Of a stretch of 64,000 nucleotides of DNA, positions 24,824 through 33,836 are shown one piece after another. The position numbers and the translations under genes were made by a program. The notes beneath the pieces are model-generated. The model had not been told where the DNA came from. It was given only the letters and a program-made list of their open reading frames with translations, and made no database searches. Positions within the stretch are counted from its first letter, which is position 1. Every line of letters starts with the position of its first letter. Source of the stretch: REEB95 sp035934235 (GTDB lineage Bacteria; Pseudomonadota; Alphaproteobacteria; ATCC43930; CGMCC-115725); contig DASYYB010000040.1 of NCBI GenBank assembly GCA_035934235.1, forward strand, positions 58,665-122,664, in the 5' to 3' direction.

Positions 24824-25033
24824 CAGCTGGCCGGCGCGCCTCTTGCAGCGCAACAACGTTTTAATGTTGGCGGTCTTGAAGCTGTCACGGCCGCGGGCGT
24901 ATCGTCGACTCGCTACCAGACACGTGGGCCGAAGAGCCCAGGCATCGACGTGGATCGATGCCCAGGCGGTAAAAGCCGCCACTACTCGCCTTGGGCGATC
25001 CGATGGACCGCATGCCGTCGGGTGGAGGGAGCA

Positions 25034-25435
25034 ATGGACGATTTCAATCGTGCGCCGACGCGCCGTGATCTCGACGTCCACGACATCTTGACCGAGGGCC
25101 GACGCCTTGTCGCTGCCGGCTGGTGCCAGGGCGCGATGGCCAAGGACGCGCAGGGACGCGCGATCGAGGCATCGGCGCCGGAAGCCGTCGCGTTCGATCT
25201 GGTGGGCGCCATCGAGCGCGCGGTGCTCAATTTGCTGGGCGGCGATCGCGACACGCTGATCCAGAACTACTACAAGGGCTTCTACGCGCTCGCCTGGGGG
25301 CTGCACACGCATTCGAAGCTGTCGGCGTGGAACGACGATGCAGCGCGCCGTCACGCCGAGGTGCTGGAACGGTTCGACCTGGCGCTGACGCAGACGACGC
25401 GGCCGTTGCCGCACGCGCCGCGCGCCGCCGCCTGA
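25034..25435 (+). CDS. DUF6197-like hypothetical protein, 133 aa
   Basis: A soluble helical protein. It fits the DUF6197 pattern as I know it: a helix starting DILTEGRRLV, then AAGWCQGAMAKDAQGRAIEA, a second helix DLVGAIERAVLNLLGG, and the C-terminal AWNDDAARRHAEVLERFDLAL. Function is not known for the family. The ATG at 25034 follows GGAGGGAGC; earlier in-frame Met codons lack a site. It is convergent with the acyltransferase (7 bp between stops). Two consecutive hairpins (24941-24962 and 24965-24980) lie upstream between tRNA-Val and this gene. Confidence 0.7.
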   Translation: MDDFNRAPTRRDLDVHDILTEGRRLVAAGWCQGAMAKDAQGRAIEASAPEAVAFDLVGAIERAVLNLLGGDRDTLIQNYYKGFYALAWGLHTHSKLSAWNDDAARRHAEVLERFDLALTQTTRPLPHAPRAAA

Positions 25436-25442
25436 CCGGCGA

Positions 25443-26549
25443 TCAGTCGCCGGCGAGCGGCTTGGGTTCGGCCGGCCGCCACGTCTGAGCGGCGAAGCGC
25501 TCGCGAAGGCGCTTGAACGTCGCGCGCAGTGCGCGTTGGCCGGGGCGCTCGACCAACCGGTTCATGGCATACGAAAGCGCCACGGCGACGGCGAAAGTCA
25601 GCAACAGCGTGACGTAGGCGTTCACGCCCCACTGCAGCAGCCACTTCATCATCACGAAGCCGATATCGTCGTGCAGGAGATAGAAGCTGTACGAGATGTC
25701 GCCGAGGAAGACGAGCGCCCAGAACGGTTTCACCGGCAGGCGGTTGGTGCCGCCGAGCCAGACCAGCAACGCGGCGCCGCACATCATCGCGCCGTAGACC
25801 ACCGAGCTAAGCGGTTGAACATTGATCGGCGGGCCGACGAGCGTGTTGAGAAGACAGACGGCCAGCATGACATAGGTCAGCGGCCGCGCCTGGCCGGCGC
25901 AGATGCGGTACAGCATGATGCCCATGATGAACAAGCCCGCATAGGCGCCGGAGGTCACGAGGCGCGCCATCAGCAGCAGATAGGGCGAGTGCCAGATGAA
26001 GATCGGCTCCAGCCGCATCACCAGCGCGGCGGCGAACCAGGGGATGCACACCCACTCGACGCGGTCGAGACCGACACGCCGGATCACGGTTGCGGCAAAG
26101 ATGTAGAAGAACGCTTCATAGGCGAGCGTCCAATAGACGCCGTCGACGACGTCCTGGCCGAAGACGTACGGCATCATTGAAACGTTAGCGAGGAACTTTC
26201 CGAGGCTCGGCTTCAGGATCGGCACGCCGCCGAGGCAGACCACCACCGTGGTCACCAGCAAGCAGGCAATGAAAGCTGGATAGAGACGGGCGATACGTGC
26301 GGTGAGAAAATCGTAGGCATCGCGCGTTTTTTCGATCGTCATGAAGATGACGAAGCCGCTGATGACCAGGAACATGTCGACGCCATGGATGGCGTGTCCG
26401 AGATGGAATGCGATCGGCAAGGCGATGCCGGTCTCGCGCGGGAAACTGTCGGTGTAGTGAAAGAGGCAGACGGCAAGCGCGGCAACGCCGCGTAAGACGT
26501 CGAGCCCGCGCAGGCGTTGCTGCGGCGCCTTGTCGGCGGCGCTACTCAT
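25443..26549 (-). CDS. Membrane acyltransferase, OafA/YrhL type (acyltransferase 3 family)
   Basis: 368 aa, about 10 membrane segments, inner membrane. The start RLRGLDVLRGVAALAVCLFHYTD contains the hallmark RGLD.LRG and the active-site-region His; GVDMFLVISGFVIFM is the second conserved helix pair. RLYPAFIACLL follows TARIARL. Such enzymes transfer acetyl or other acyl groups to cell-surface sugars. The start at 26549 overlaps the preceding glycosyltransferase gene by 8 nt, which fixes it. It belongs to a three-gene minus-strand operon with a GT39-like and a GT2 enzyme, so a modified envelope glycan is the likely product. Confidence 0.88.
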   Translation of the reverse strand: MSSAADKAPQQRLRGLDVLRGVAALAVCLFHYTDSFPRETGIALPIAFHLGHAIHGVDMFLVISGFVIFMTIEKTRDAYDFLTARIARLYPAFIACLLVTTVVVCLGGVPILKPSLGKFLANVSMMPYVFGQDVVDGVYWTLAYEAFFYIFAATVIRRVGLDRVEWVCIPWFAAALVMRLEPIFIWHSPYLLLMARLVTSGAYAGLFIMGIMLYRICAGQARPLTYVMLAVCLLNTLVGPPINVQPLSSVVYGAMMCGAALLVWLGGTNRLPVKPFWALVFLGDISYSFYLLHDDIGFVMMKWLLQWGVNAYVTLLLTFAVAVALSYAMNRLVERPGQRALRATFKRLRERFAAQTWRPAEPKPLAGD

Positions 26550-28242
26550 CGGTGCTCTCCGGCAAGTGATAGAGCAGGATCGACGCGCCGACGGTCGCGA
26601 CCGGCGTATAGGCGCGGAGCCAGGCGTAGCCCGGTTGTTCGTGCAGCATGTACTGGCTGACGGCGATCCAGCCGCCGACCGGCTCGCCCGGCAACAGCTT
26701 CTCGTAGCCGGCGATATAGGCGCGCAGATCGTATTCCGACTGCCCGAGCACTGCGACGTGGAGGTGATGAATGCCGAGGGCGCGCAAATCGTGATCGAGC
26801 CGTTTGACGTCCTGGCCCCAATCGAGGTCAGAATTGATCGAAACCGTTTGTGGCGTCGCGCCGGCGAGCGCGTTGAACCACGGCAGGTAATCGGGATAGG
26901 CGGTGACCGCGTCGGCACCGGCCCACAACATCAGCACGCAGGCGGTGACCTTGTCCCAGCCCTTGCCGCGTGCCAGCGTCAGCAACGCGGTGCTGGCGGC
27001 AATCGCCAGCAGCGGATAGATCGGCAGCAGATAGCGGATGCCAAAATCGACCGGGCTCGCCATGGAGCCGGCGAGCACACCGATCGCGGCAAGCGCTGGC
27101 GCGGCTATGCGCCAATCGCGCAGCGCGCGCGAGCGCTGCAACAGCATCACCATGCCCAGCGCCGCGGCGATCAGGAACGGCAGCGGTGTTTTCGCCACCA
27201 GATCGACGGGGAAGAAGTACCACAGGCCGCCTTGGCTCAGCTGGCCAAGCAGGAACACCGGGTCGTGGTGCGCATCGACCCGGCGGGAGGTGTCGAAGAT
27301 GCCGCGGAAGAATTCGTGCGCCGGATAGATCGGCAGCTTGGCGATGGACGCGGCCAGGCCAGTGGCCGGATGCGCCACCGTCGCGGCGATCTGCTGGCCG
27401 ACCAGCGCCGGTTCGTATCCCAAGGAGCCGACCGAGAAGCGATAGCCGCCCCAAATCACGACAATCGCTGCCAGCGCGGCAAACGCGATGCCGTACAGCC
27501 AAACCCGCGTTGGCCGGCGCTTATGGCCGTCGATCCACAGGCGCCAGATCAGGACCGGCAGCAGCGCCGCTGGAAAGAACAGGAAGACGGTGAACTTGGA
27601 CAGAATCATCAGCGCGCCGGCGGCACCGAGCGCCAGGCTGCGGCCGAGATCGGGCCGCTCCAGCCAGCGTATGGCGGCCAGCACGGCAAGGCCGAAGGTC
27701 GCCGCGACCGACATGTCGGTGGTGGCGAGGCCGGCGTGCGCGAGGACCGGCGGCAACGTCAGGAACAGCGCCAGCGCGCACAGCGCCGTCGGCTCGTCGC
27801 TAAGACGGCGGCTCCACCGCCAGATCACGCTGGCGGCGAGCAACAGGAAGGCGACGGTACCGAGACGGGCCAAAGCGAGCATCGCCGCCGGATTGCTCGC
27901 GGCGCGCAGGATGTCGTCGCCTTCGTGCCACATGTCCGGGTTGAAGGTGCTACGGGCACCAGCAAGATAAGGCCCGAGCGCGTCGGCGACCCGCGCGAGC
28001 GGGGGCGTGCTCGGCTCGTAGGCGTAACGACCCTGATCGAGCCACTGCATGCCGGCGGCGATATGCGCGCCTTCGTCGATGGTCGGGCCGTAATGCGTGG
28101 CGGCGAACGTGACCGTGGCGGCCGCGATGCCGACCAGCACGATGGCGAGCGTCGCCACGCGCGACGGCAACGCGGCCCAGATCAACCGCATGACGCGCGG
28201 ATGACTGGACCGGGTGGCTTCGAGCGTGGCGGGCATGGTCAT
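26542..28242 (-). CDS. GT39/ArnT-like membrane glycosyltransferase (PMT family)
   Basis: 566 aa with about a dozen hydrophobic helices. The first periplasmic loop has HYGPTIDEGAHIAAGMQWL, the acidic Asp-Glu pair typical of polyprenyl-phosphate-sugar transferases. YEPSTPPLARVADALGPYL follows, matching the PMT/DUF2723 loop. The C-terminal region is a soluble segment with DLDWGQDVKRL. Likely transfers a sugar from a polyprenyl carrier to a lipid or protein on the periplasmic face. Located 12 bp downstream of the GT2 gene and overlapping the acyltransferase gene. Acceptor and sugar unknown. Confidence 0.82.
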   Translation of the reverse strand: MTMPATLEATRSSHPRVMRLIWAALPSRVATLAIVLVGIAAATVTFAATHYGPTIDEGAHIAAGMQWLDQGRYAYEPSTPPLARVADALGPYLAGARSTFNPDMWHEGDDILRAASNPAAMLALARLGTVAFLLLAASVIWRWSRRLSDEPTALCALALFLTLPPVLAHAGLATTDMSVAATFGLAVLAAIRWLERPDLGRSLALGAAGALMILSKFTVFLFFPAALLPVLIWRLWIDGHKRRPTRVWLYGIAFAALAAIVVIWGGYRFSVGSLGYEPALVGQQIAATVAHPATGLAASIAKLPIYPAHEFFRGIFDTSRRVDAHHDPVFLLGQLSQGGLWYFFPVDLVAKTPLPFLIAAALGMVMLLQRSRALRDWRIAAPALAAIGVLAGSMASPVDFGIRYLLPIYPLLAIAASTALLTLARGKGWDKVTACVLMLWAGADAVTAYPDYLPWFNALAGATPQTVSINSDLDWGQDVKRLDHDLRALGIHHLHVAVLGQSEYDLRAYIAGYEKLLPGEPVGGWIAVSQYMLHEQPGYAWLRAYTPVATVGASILLYHLPESTDE

Positions 28243-28253
28243 GGCAACAAACC

Positions 28254-29237
28254 TCAGGCGCTACGGCCCGGCGTGCCCATGCCGCGCAGCATCATGCGCG
28301 CGAGGTGTCGCGGCTTGAACGCGATCGCCGGGCGGCCGGCGCTGCGCGCCAGGCGCAGCGCATCGCCATAGCCGGCCGGACCGCGGCGCGACGCATGATA
28401 GGTATAGGCGTCGATCGCGCGTGCCAGTTCGGCGTGCAGCGCGTCCTTCTCGGCGGCGCTCAGCTTCAGGGTCTCGGTCTGCGCCGACAGGCGGGTCAGG
28501 CTCAGGACTTTGGCGCGATCGAATTCCGGCGTATTGCGTGCATGCGTCAAATTGCTGTCGTGCTCGCGTTTGTGCATCACCTTCGCGCGGGTGAAGGCGA
28601 AGCGGCCGGCGAGCGCAAGCCGCAGGAACAGATCGGTGTCCTCGCCGAAGCGCAGCGTCTCGTCGAACAAGCCGGCGTCGAGCGCCGCTTGACGGCGTAT
28701 GATGCAGGCCGAGGTTCCGAAGACGCCGGCGCCGAGCAGTGCGGCGAACATGCCGTCGGCTGGCGTGAAGATGCCGTTCGCCAGCGTCGTCGCCCGGCGC
28801 GCGCCGATGCCCGATTTGGCGAGCTGGCTGCGCACGACTTCGCCGTGGGCGTTGAACTCCGTCGAATCGCCGAAGGCGACGACGATGTCGGGCGCGGCTT
28901 GGATCGCCGACAGCAACAGGTGATGGTGCGTCGGCGCGGCCAGATCGTCGGCGTCGAGCAACGCGATGAATTCGGCGTCGCTACGTCGGATCGCCAGATT
29001 GCGCGCCGCGGACGGACCCCGCGGGCCGGTATTGTGAAGCAGCCGGATCGGCAGGAAGTCGGCGTAATCGGCGGCGCAGGCCACGGCGACGGCGGCGGTG
29101 TCGTCGGTGCTGCGATCATCGACGACGATGACGCTGCGCGGCAATACGTGTTGCAGCGCGACGCTTTGCAGCGTGGCGCCGAGGAAGCGACCGGCATTGT
29201 GCGCCGGCACGATGACGTCGAGCGTGCCCGGTTTCAT
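28254..29237 (-). CDS. Family 2 glycosyltransferase
   Basis: 327 aa, cytosolic GT-A fold. The N-terminus LDVIVPAHNAGRFLGATLQSV is the nucleotide-binding start. Further marks are VVDDRSTDDTAAV, SAARNLAI, the metal-binding LLDADDLA (the DxD-type Asp cluster), and FDETLRFGEDTDLFLRL (catalytic ED motif). No membrane segment, so it may work with the membrane enzymes encoded after it. The start at 29237 (MKPGTLDV) is the family N-terminus; 28 upstream codons are rejected. First gene of the three-gene operon, divergent from the SIMPL protein. Confidence 0.9.
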   Translation of the reverse strand: MKPGTLDVIVPAHNAGRFLGATLQSVALQHVLPRSVIVVDDRSTDDTAAVAVACAADYADFLPIRLLHNTGPRGPSAARNLAIRRSDAEFIALLDADDLAAPTHHHLLLSAIQAAPDIVVAFGDSTEFNAHGEVVRSQLAKSGIGARRATTLANGIFTPADGMFAALLGAGVFGTSACIIRRQAALDAGLFDETLRFGEDTDLFLRLALAGRFAFTRAKVMHKREHDSNLTHARNTPEFDRAKVLSLTRLSAQTETLKLSAAEKDALHAELARAIDAYTYHASRRGPAGYGDALRLARSAGRPAIAFKPRHLARMMLRGMGTPGRSA

Positions 29238-29388
29238 GCCTATAAGACAGCAAGTGCCGGGCCAGTGGCCGAAATCCTGGGAAAATCTCCCGCTGCCGGA
29301 CGCGATCGTCAATTCTGCCAACGGTTAATCCGGGCCGTACTATGCTGATCACGGTTAACGCCACGCGACGGCCGGGACGGGGTCTTGA

Positions 29389-30150
29389 ATGGTCGAGAAG
29401 AGCAATATTGCCGCGGCCGCGATCCTCGGCGTGTTGGTCGCTGTCGGGTTGGCTGCGGCGGGTTATTTCGTCAGCACCACGGTCTATAAAGGCCGCCAAG
29501 CGACCAATGCGGTGACGGTGAAAGGCTTCGACGAACGCGACGTCAAAGCCGATCTGGCGCTGTGGCAAATCGGTTATTCAGTCACCGGTGGCAATCTCGG
29601 CGATGTCTATACGCGGGCGCGTACCGATGAAACGGCGCTCGTCACCTTCCTCACGCAGAGTGGGTTCAAGCCGGCGGACGTCAAATCCGACAATCTCGCT
29701 GTCACCGACCTGATGGCGAATCCGTATCGTCCGAAAGACACGTCGGAGAGCGCGCGCTACATCGTCAAGAACACGATTTTGGTGCGCTCGAACGATGTCG
29801 ATCTTGTCGCGCACACGATGCGCGGCGTGAGCGATCTCATCAAGCAAGGGATCGTGCTGACGACCAACGACGTCGATTACGAATTCACCAAGCTCAACGA
29901 CATCAAGGCGTCGATGCTGCGCGCCGCGACCCAAAATGCGCGCGAGGCGGCGGACCAATTTGCCAACGATGCCGGCAGCAAGGTTGGCTCGATCCAATCG
30001 GCCAATCAGGGCTTCTTCTCGATCGTGTCGCGCGATGCGGCGTCGGCCGGCGCCGAGGGCGAATCCTTCCGCGCCGGCGCCGGACAAATCAGCACGATCG
30101 ACAAGAAAGTCCGTGTCGTCGTGACGCTGACTTATTATCTCGAACGCTGA
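29389..30150 (+). CDS. SIMPL-domain (DUF541) protein, membrane-anchored
   Basis: 253 aa. Residues 8-31 form an N-terminal membrane anchor or uncleaved signal (IAAAAILGVLVAVGLAAAGYF). The rest is a SIMPL domain in the periplasm. It opens with VTVKGFDERDVKADLALWQI and contains LTQSGFKPADVKSDNLAV and the C-terminal KKVRVVVTLTYYLE strand. SIMPL/DUF541 proteins (Omp28- or BP26-like) are periplasmic and of poorly known function; some oligomerise into channels. It stands between the glycan operon and tRNA-Asp and probably has its own promoter. Confidence 0.85.
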   Translation: MVEKSNIAAAAILGVLVAVGLAAAGYFVSTTVYKGRQATNAVTVKGFDERDVKADLALWQIGYSVTGGNLGDVYTRARTDETALVTFLTQSGFKPADVKSDNLAVTDLMANPYRPKDTSESARYIVKNTILVRSNDVDLVAHTMRGVSDLIKQGIVLTTNDVDYEFTKLNDIKASMLRAATQNAREAADQFANDAGSKVGSIQSANQGFFSIVSRDAASAGAEGESFRAGAGQISTIDKKVRVVVTLTYYLER

Positions 30151-30214
30151 CCGATCGCGGTTGAACAATGTCGCGGCGCGCGCCACATCAAGGAGCGAAC
30201 CCGCGATCGGTTTT
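30151..30214 (+). terminator. Large-loop inverted repeat with T-run after the SIMPL gene
   Basis: CCGATCGCGG (30151-30160) and CCGCGATCGG (30201-30210) form a perfect 10-bp stem directly after the stop codon, followed by TTTT. The 40-nt loop contains a GC-rich secondary fold. It could be a terminator, or a protein-binding repeat. Confidence 0.5.
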
Positions 30215-30307
30215 GGGGTCGGCAGAGGCGATATTGCGATGCGATACCGCGTTGCCAAAAGAGGCGCAAAGGCCAGGGAAAACTTGGGAAAATCCGGCCT
30301 CGCGCGC

Positions 30308-30336
30308 TTGACACCCTAGGGCCGCGGGGGTAGGAC
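30308..30336 (+). promoter_or_regulatory. Sigma-70 promoter of tRNA-Asp (and possibly nuo)
   Basis: A consensus TTGACA (30308-30313) is 17 bp from TAGGAC (30331-30336). The predicted start falls near 30343, 18 bp before tRNA-Asp. No terminator is seen between tRNA-Asp and nuoA, so some transcripts may read into the complex I operon. Confidence 0.7.
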
Positions 30337-30360
30337 TGGCCGCCGCGGTGTCGGTGCTGC

Positions 30361-30437
<77 letters not shown>

Positions 30438-30502
30438 TTTGCGTGACGGCGTCAGTTTCGCCTTTCGCAGCCCACCATCGCGCTCGTTTGGGAGCGTCGT
30501 CG

Positions 30503-30868
30503 ATGGATAGTTTGCTGCGCGAATATCTGCCGATCCTGATCTTCATCGGGGTCGCCGTTGCGCTGTCCGTCGTCATCGTGCTGGCGTCGTTCGTTCTGGT
30601 GCGGCAACGGCCCGACTCGGAAAAGGTGTCGCCTTATGAGTGCGGCTTCCCGCCGTTCTCCGATGCGCGCACCAAGTTCGACGTGCGCTTCTATCTGGTG
30701 TCGCTGTTGTTCATCATCTTCGATCTTGAAGTCGCCTTCCTATTCCCCTGGGCCGTCGCGCTCGGCAAGATCGGCGTCTTTGGTTTCTGGTCGATGATGG
30801 TCTTCCTCGGCGTTCTCACCGTCGGATTCATCTACGAATGGAAGACGGGAGCGCTCGAATGGGAGTGA
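30503..30868 (+). CDS. nuoA: NADH-quinone oxidoreductase subunit A
   Basis: 121 aa, three membrane helices, part of the complex I membrane arm next to NuoH and NuoJ. After helix 1 (ILIFIGVAVALSVVIVLASF) comes the conserved loop YECGFPPFSDARTKFDVRFYLVSLLFIIFDLE, including the Cys of the active/deactive-switch loop and the acidic end of helix 2. The start at 30503 (MDSLLREYLP) follows GGGAG; a longer frame would begin against tRNA-Asp. It overlaps nuoB by 10 nt and opens the long nuo operon. Confidence 0.96.
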   Translation: MDSLLREYLPILIFIGVAVALSVVIVLASFVLVRQRPDSEKVSPYECGFPPFSDARTKFDVRFYLVSLLFIIFDLEVAFLFPWAVALGKIGVFGFWSMMVFLGVLTVGFIYEWKTGALEWE

Positions 30869-31356
30869 TCGCGCCTGCCGAGGCGTTTTCCGAGGCGCGT
30901 CGTCAAGGTTTCATCCTGTCGACGGTCGACCAGCTCGTGAAGTGGGCGCAGACCGGCTCGCTCTGGCCGATGACCTTTGGTCTCGCCTGTTGCGCGGTCG
31001 AAATGATGCACACCGCCGCGTCACGCTACGACCTCGATCGTTTCGGCGTTGTGTTCCGGCCGAGTCCGCGCCAATCCGACGTGATGATCGTCGCCGGCAC
31101 GCTGTGCAACAAGATGGCGCCGGCGCTGCGCAAGGTTTACGACCAGATGGCCGAGCCGCGCTGGGTGATCTCGATGGGCTCGTGCGCCAACGGCGGCGGC
31201 TATTACCATTATTCCTACTCGGTGGTGCGCGGCTGCGACCGCATCGTGCCGGTGGACATTTACGTTCCCGGCTGTCCGCCCACCGCCGAGGCATTGCTTT
31301 ACGGCGTGTTGCAACTACAGAAAAAGATCCATCGCGAGCGGCGTTTCGCACGCTGA
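30859..31356 (+). CDS. nuoB: NADH-quinone oxidoreductase subunit B
   Basis: 165 aa, carries cluster N2, the last Fe-S centre before quinone. The adjacent Cys pair is in GLACCAVEMMH, the third Cys in ISMGSCANGGGYY, the fourth in VPGCPPTAEALLYG. MVYRPSPRQSD-type binding is represented by VVFRPSPRQSDVMIVAGT. The start is inside the end of nuoA (10-nt overlap). The short N-terminus is normal for alphaproteobacteria. Confidence 0.97.
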   Translation: MGVIAPAEAFSEARRQGFILSTVDQLVKWAQTGSLWPMTFGLACCAVEMMHTAASRYDLDRFGVVFRPSPRQSDVMIVAGTLCNKMAPALRKVYDQMAEPRWVISMGSCANGGGYYHYSYSVVRGCDRIVPVDIYVPGCPPTAEALLYGVLQLQKKIHRERRFAR

Positions 31357-31381
31357 TCGGTGAGGCTCGACAGGACGAAGA

Positions 31382-31999
31382 ATGACACAGCCGCTTGAGG
31401 CCCTCGGCGAAAAGGTGGCCGCCGCCTTTCCGCAGGACGTGTTGCGCCGCGAGATTTCGCACGACGAGTTGATGGTCGGCGTGCGGCGCGAGGCGATCGT
31501 GCGCGTGCTGCAATTCCTGCGCGACGATCCGGGTTGCCGGTTCGGCATACTCGTCGATATCTGCGGCGTCGATTATCCCGAACGCGCCGAGCGGCTCGAG
31601 GTCGTCTACAACCTCCTGAGCCTGACGCACAATCGCCGCATCCGCCTCAAGGTCACGACCGATGAGCAGACGCCGGTGCCGTCGGCGACGTCGGTCTATA
31701 GTGCCGCTGGCTGGTTCGAGCGTGAATGCTGGGATCTGCTCGGCGTCTATTTCGCCGATCATCCCGATCTGCGCCGCATCCTCACCGATTACGGTTTCGA
31801 AGGCCATCCGCTGCGTAAGGACTTCCCGCTCACCGGTTATGTTGAAGTGCGCTACGACGACGAGCAGAAGCGGGTCGTCTATGAGCCGGTCAAGCTCAAG
31901 CAGGAATTCCGCAGCTTCGACTTCATGTCGCCGTGGGAGGGCATGAACACGATCCTGCCGGGCGACGAGAAGGCTTCCGGCCAGGACGGTTCGAAATGA
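31382..31999 (+). CDS. nuoC: NADH-quinone oxidoreductase subunit C (30 kDa type)
   Basis: 205 aa, peripheral-arm subunit. The family signature ERECWDLLGVYFADHPDLRRILTDYGFEGHPLRKDFPLTGY spans about residues 115-155. The last 20 residues (GDEKASGQDGSK) are a disordered tail. nuoC and nuoD are separate genes here, as in alphaproteobacteria, not fused as in Escherichia. It ends in an ATGA overlap with nuoD. Confidence 0.96.
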   Translation: MTQPLEALGEKVAAAFPQDVLRREISHDELMVGVRREAIVRVLQFLRDDPGCRFGILVDICGVDYPERAERLEVVYNLLSLTHNRRIRLKVTTDEQTPVPSATSVYSAAGWFERECWDLLGVYFADHPDLRRILTDYGFEGHPLRKDFPLTGYVEVRYDDEQKRVVYEPVKLKQEFRSFDFMSPWEGMNTILPGDEKASGQDGSK

Positions 32000-33213
32000 C
32001 CGCCGAAACCGCCTCGGTGAAGCCGCCTGTGATCGTGAAGGAAGCCGCGATCAAGAGCTTCACGATGAATTTCGGGCCGCAGCATCCGGCGGCGCACGGT
32101 GTGCTGCGCCTGGTGCTGGAAATGGACGGCGAGGTGATCGAGCGCGCCGATCCGCATATCGGCCTGCTGCACCGCGGCACCGAGAAGCTGATCGAATACA
32201 AGACCTATATCCAGGCGACGCCCTATTTCGACCGGCTCGATTACGTCTCGCCGATGTGCCAGGAACACGCGTTCGCGCTCGCGATCGAAAAGCTGATGGG
32301 CATCGCGCCGCCGCCGCGCGCGCAATACATCCGCGTGCTGTATTCCGAGATCACCCGTATCCTCAATCATCTCCTCAACTTGACCGCGTTCGCGCTCGAT
32401 GTCGGTGCGATCACGCCGCTGCTCTGGGGTTTCGAAGAGCGCGAGAAGCTGATGGAATTCTACGAGCGCGCCTCGGGTGCGCGGCTACACGCCAACTATT
32501 TCCGTCCCGGTGGCGTGCATCAGGACCTGCCGCCCGGCCTGCTCGAGGACATCGCGGCCTTCTGCGACCAGTTCCCGAAGCGCATCGACGATCTCGAACG
32601 GCTGCTGACCGAGAATCGCATCTTCAAGCAACGCACGGTCGACATCGGCCGCATGACGCGCGAGCAGGCGATCGATTGGGGCTTCTCCGGCCCGATGCTG
32701 CGCGCTTCCGGCGTGCCGTGGGATCTGCGCAAGGCGCAGCCCTACGACGTCTATGCCGACATGGATTTCGACATCCCGATCGGCAAGAACGGCGATTGCT
32801 GGGATCGCTACCTGGTGCGGATGGAAGAGATGCGCCAGTCCTTGCGCATCATCAGACAATGCATCGATCAGATGCCGTCGGGCCCACATATGGTCGACGA
32901 CCGCAAGGTCGCGCCGCCGCCGCGGACCGAGATGAAGAGCTCGATGGAGGCGCTGATCCATCACTTCAAGCTCTATACCGAGGGCTATCACGTGCCGGCG
33001 GGCGAAACCTACACCGCCGTCGAAGCGCCAAAAGGTGAATTCGGCGTCTATCTGGTGTCCGACGGTTCGAACAAGCCCTATCGCTGCAAGATCCGCGCGC
33101 CGGGCTACGCGTTCCTGCAAAGCACCGATTTTATGTCGCGCGGCCACATGCTGGCCGACGTGGTGGCGATCATCGGTTCGATGGACATCGTCTTCGGTGA
33201 GATTGACCGATGA
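31996..33213 (+). CDS. nuoD: NADH-quinone oxidoreductase subunit D (49 kDa type)
   Basis: 405 aa, forms the quinone site with NuoB. TMNFGPQHPAAHGVLRLVLEMDGE is the classic N-terminal block with the quinone-loop His. It is followed by HIGLLHRGTEKLIEYKTY, then LDYVSPMCQEHAFALAIEKL and the C-terminal SDGSNKPYRCKIRAPGYAFLQ. The ATGA overlap with nuoC fixes the start at 31996. It ends in another ATGA with nuoE. Confidence 0.97.
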   Translation: MTAETASVKPPVIVKEAAIKSFTMNFGPQHPAAHGVLRLVLEMDGEVIERADPHIGLLHRGTEKLIEYKTYIQATPYFDRLDYVSPMCQEHAFALAIEKLMGIAPPPRAQYIRVLYSEITRILNHLLNLTAFALDVGAITPLLWGFEEREKLMEFYERASGARLHANYFRPGGVHQDLPPGLLEDIAAFCDQFPKRIDDLERLLTENRIFKQRTVDIGRMTREQAIDWGFSGPMLRASGVPWDLRKAQPYDVYADMDFDIPIGKNGDCWDRYLVRMEEMRQSLRIIRQCIDQMPSGPHMVDDRKVAPPPRTEMKSSMEALIHHFKLYTEGYHVPAGETYTAVEAPKGEFGVYLVSDGSNKPYRCKIRAPGYAFLQSTDFMSRGHMLADVVAIIGSMDIVFGEIDR

Positions 33214-33836
33214 GCGCGCACGACAATTCGACGCCGGTGGTGCAGCCGACGAGCTTCGCCTTCACGCCCGAGAACCTGAAGAAGGCGCAGGCGTATATCG
33301 CCAAGTACCCGGCCGGTCGCCAGGCGAGCGCGGTGCTGCCGTTGCTCGATCTGGCGCAGCGCCAGCACGACAATTGGCTGCCGCGCGCGGCAATGGACAC
33401 GGTTGCCGACATGCTCGGCATGGCGCGCATCCGTGTCTACGAGGTCGCGACCTTCTACACCATGTTCAACCTGAAGCCGGTCGGGAAACACTTCTTCCAG
33501 ATCTGTACCACGACGCCGTGCTGGCTCCGCGGCTCGGACGAGGTGGTCGCGGCCTGCAAGAAAAAGCTCGGCATCGGCATCGGCGAGAGCACGGCCGACG
33601 GCAAGTTCACGCTGCGTGAGGTCGAGTGTCTCGGCGCTTGCGTCAACGCGCCGATCATCCAGGTCAACGATGATTTCTACGAGGACCTCGACGGCCGCTC
33701 GACCGAGGCGCTGATCGACGCACTGGCGCGCGGCGAGAAGCCACCGATGGGCTCGGTGACGAAGCGCCAGACTTCGGCGCCGGAAGGCGGCGCCACCACG
33801 CTCAAGGATTTGTCGTTCGCGGGAGCGAAGCGCTGA
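33210..33836 (+). CDS. nuoE: NADH-quinone oxidoreductase subunit E (24 kDa type)
   Basis: 208 aa, thioredoxin-like fold with the [2Fe-2S] cluster N1a. Ligands are in the CTTTPCWLRG pattern (C-x4-C) and in VECLGACVNAP (C-x3-C). The C-terminal 35 residues (GSVTKRQTSAPEGGATTLKDL) are an alphaproteobacterial-type tail. ATGA overlap with nuoD; its TGA shares one base with the nuoF start (TGATG). Confidence 0.97.
   Translation: MSAHDNSTPVVQPTSFAFTPENLKKAQAYIAKYPAGRQASAVLPLLDLAQRQHDNWLPRAAMDTVADMLGMARIRVYEVATFYTMFNLKPVGKHFFQICTTTPCWLRGSDEVVAACKKKLGIGIGESTADGKFTLREVECLGACVNAPIIQVNDDFYEDLDGRSTEALIDALARGEKPPMGSVTKRQTSAPEGGATTLKDLSFAGAKR

Noticed and set aside
26530..28371. 613-codon plus-strand frame opposite the GT39-like gene
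   Set aside because: Composition is Arg/Gln/Gly/His-rich without fold; the minus-strand frame has clear membrane helices and family motifs.
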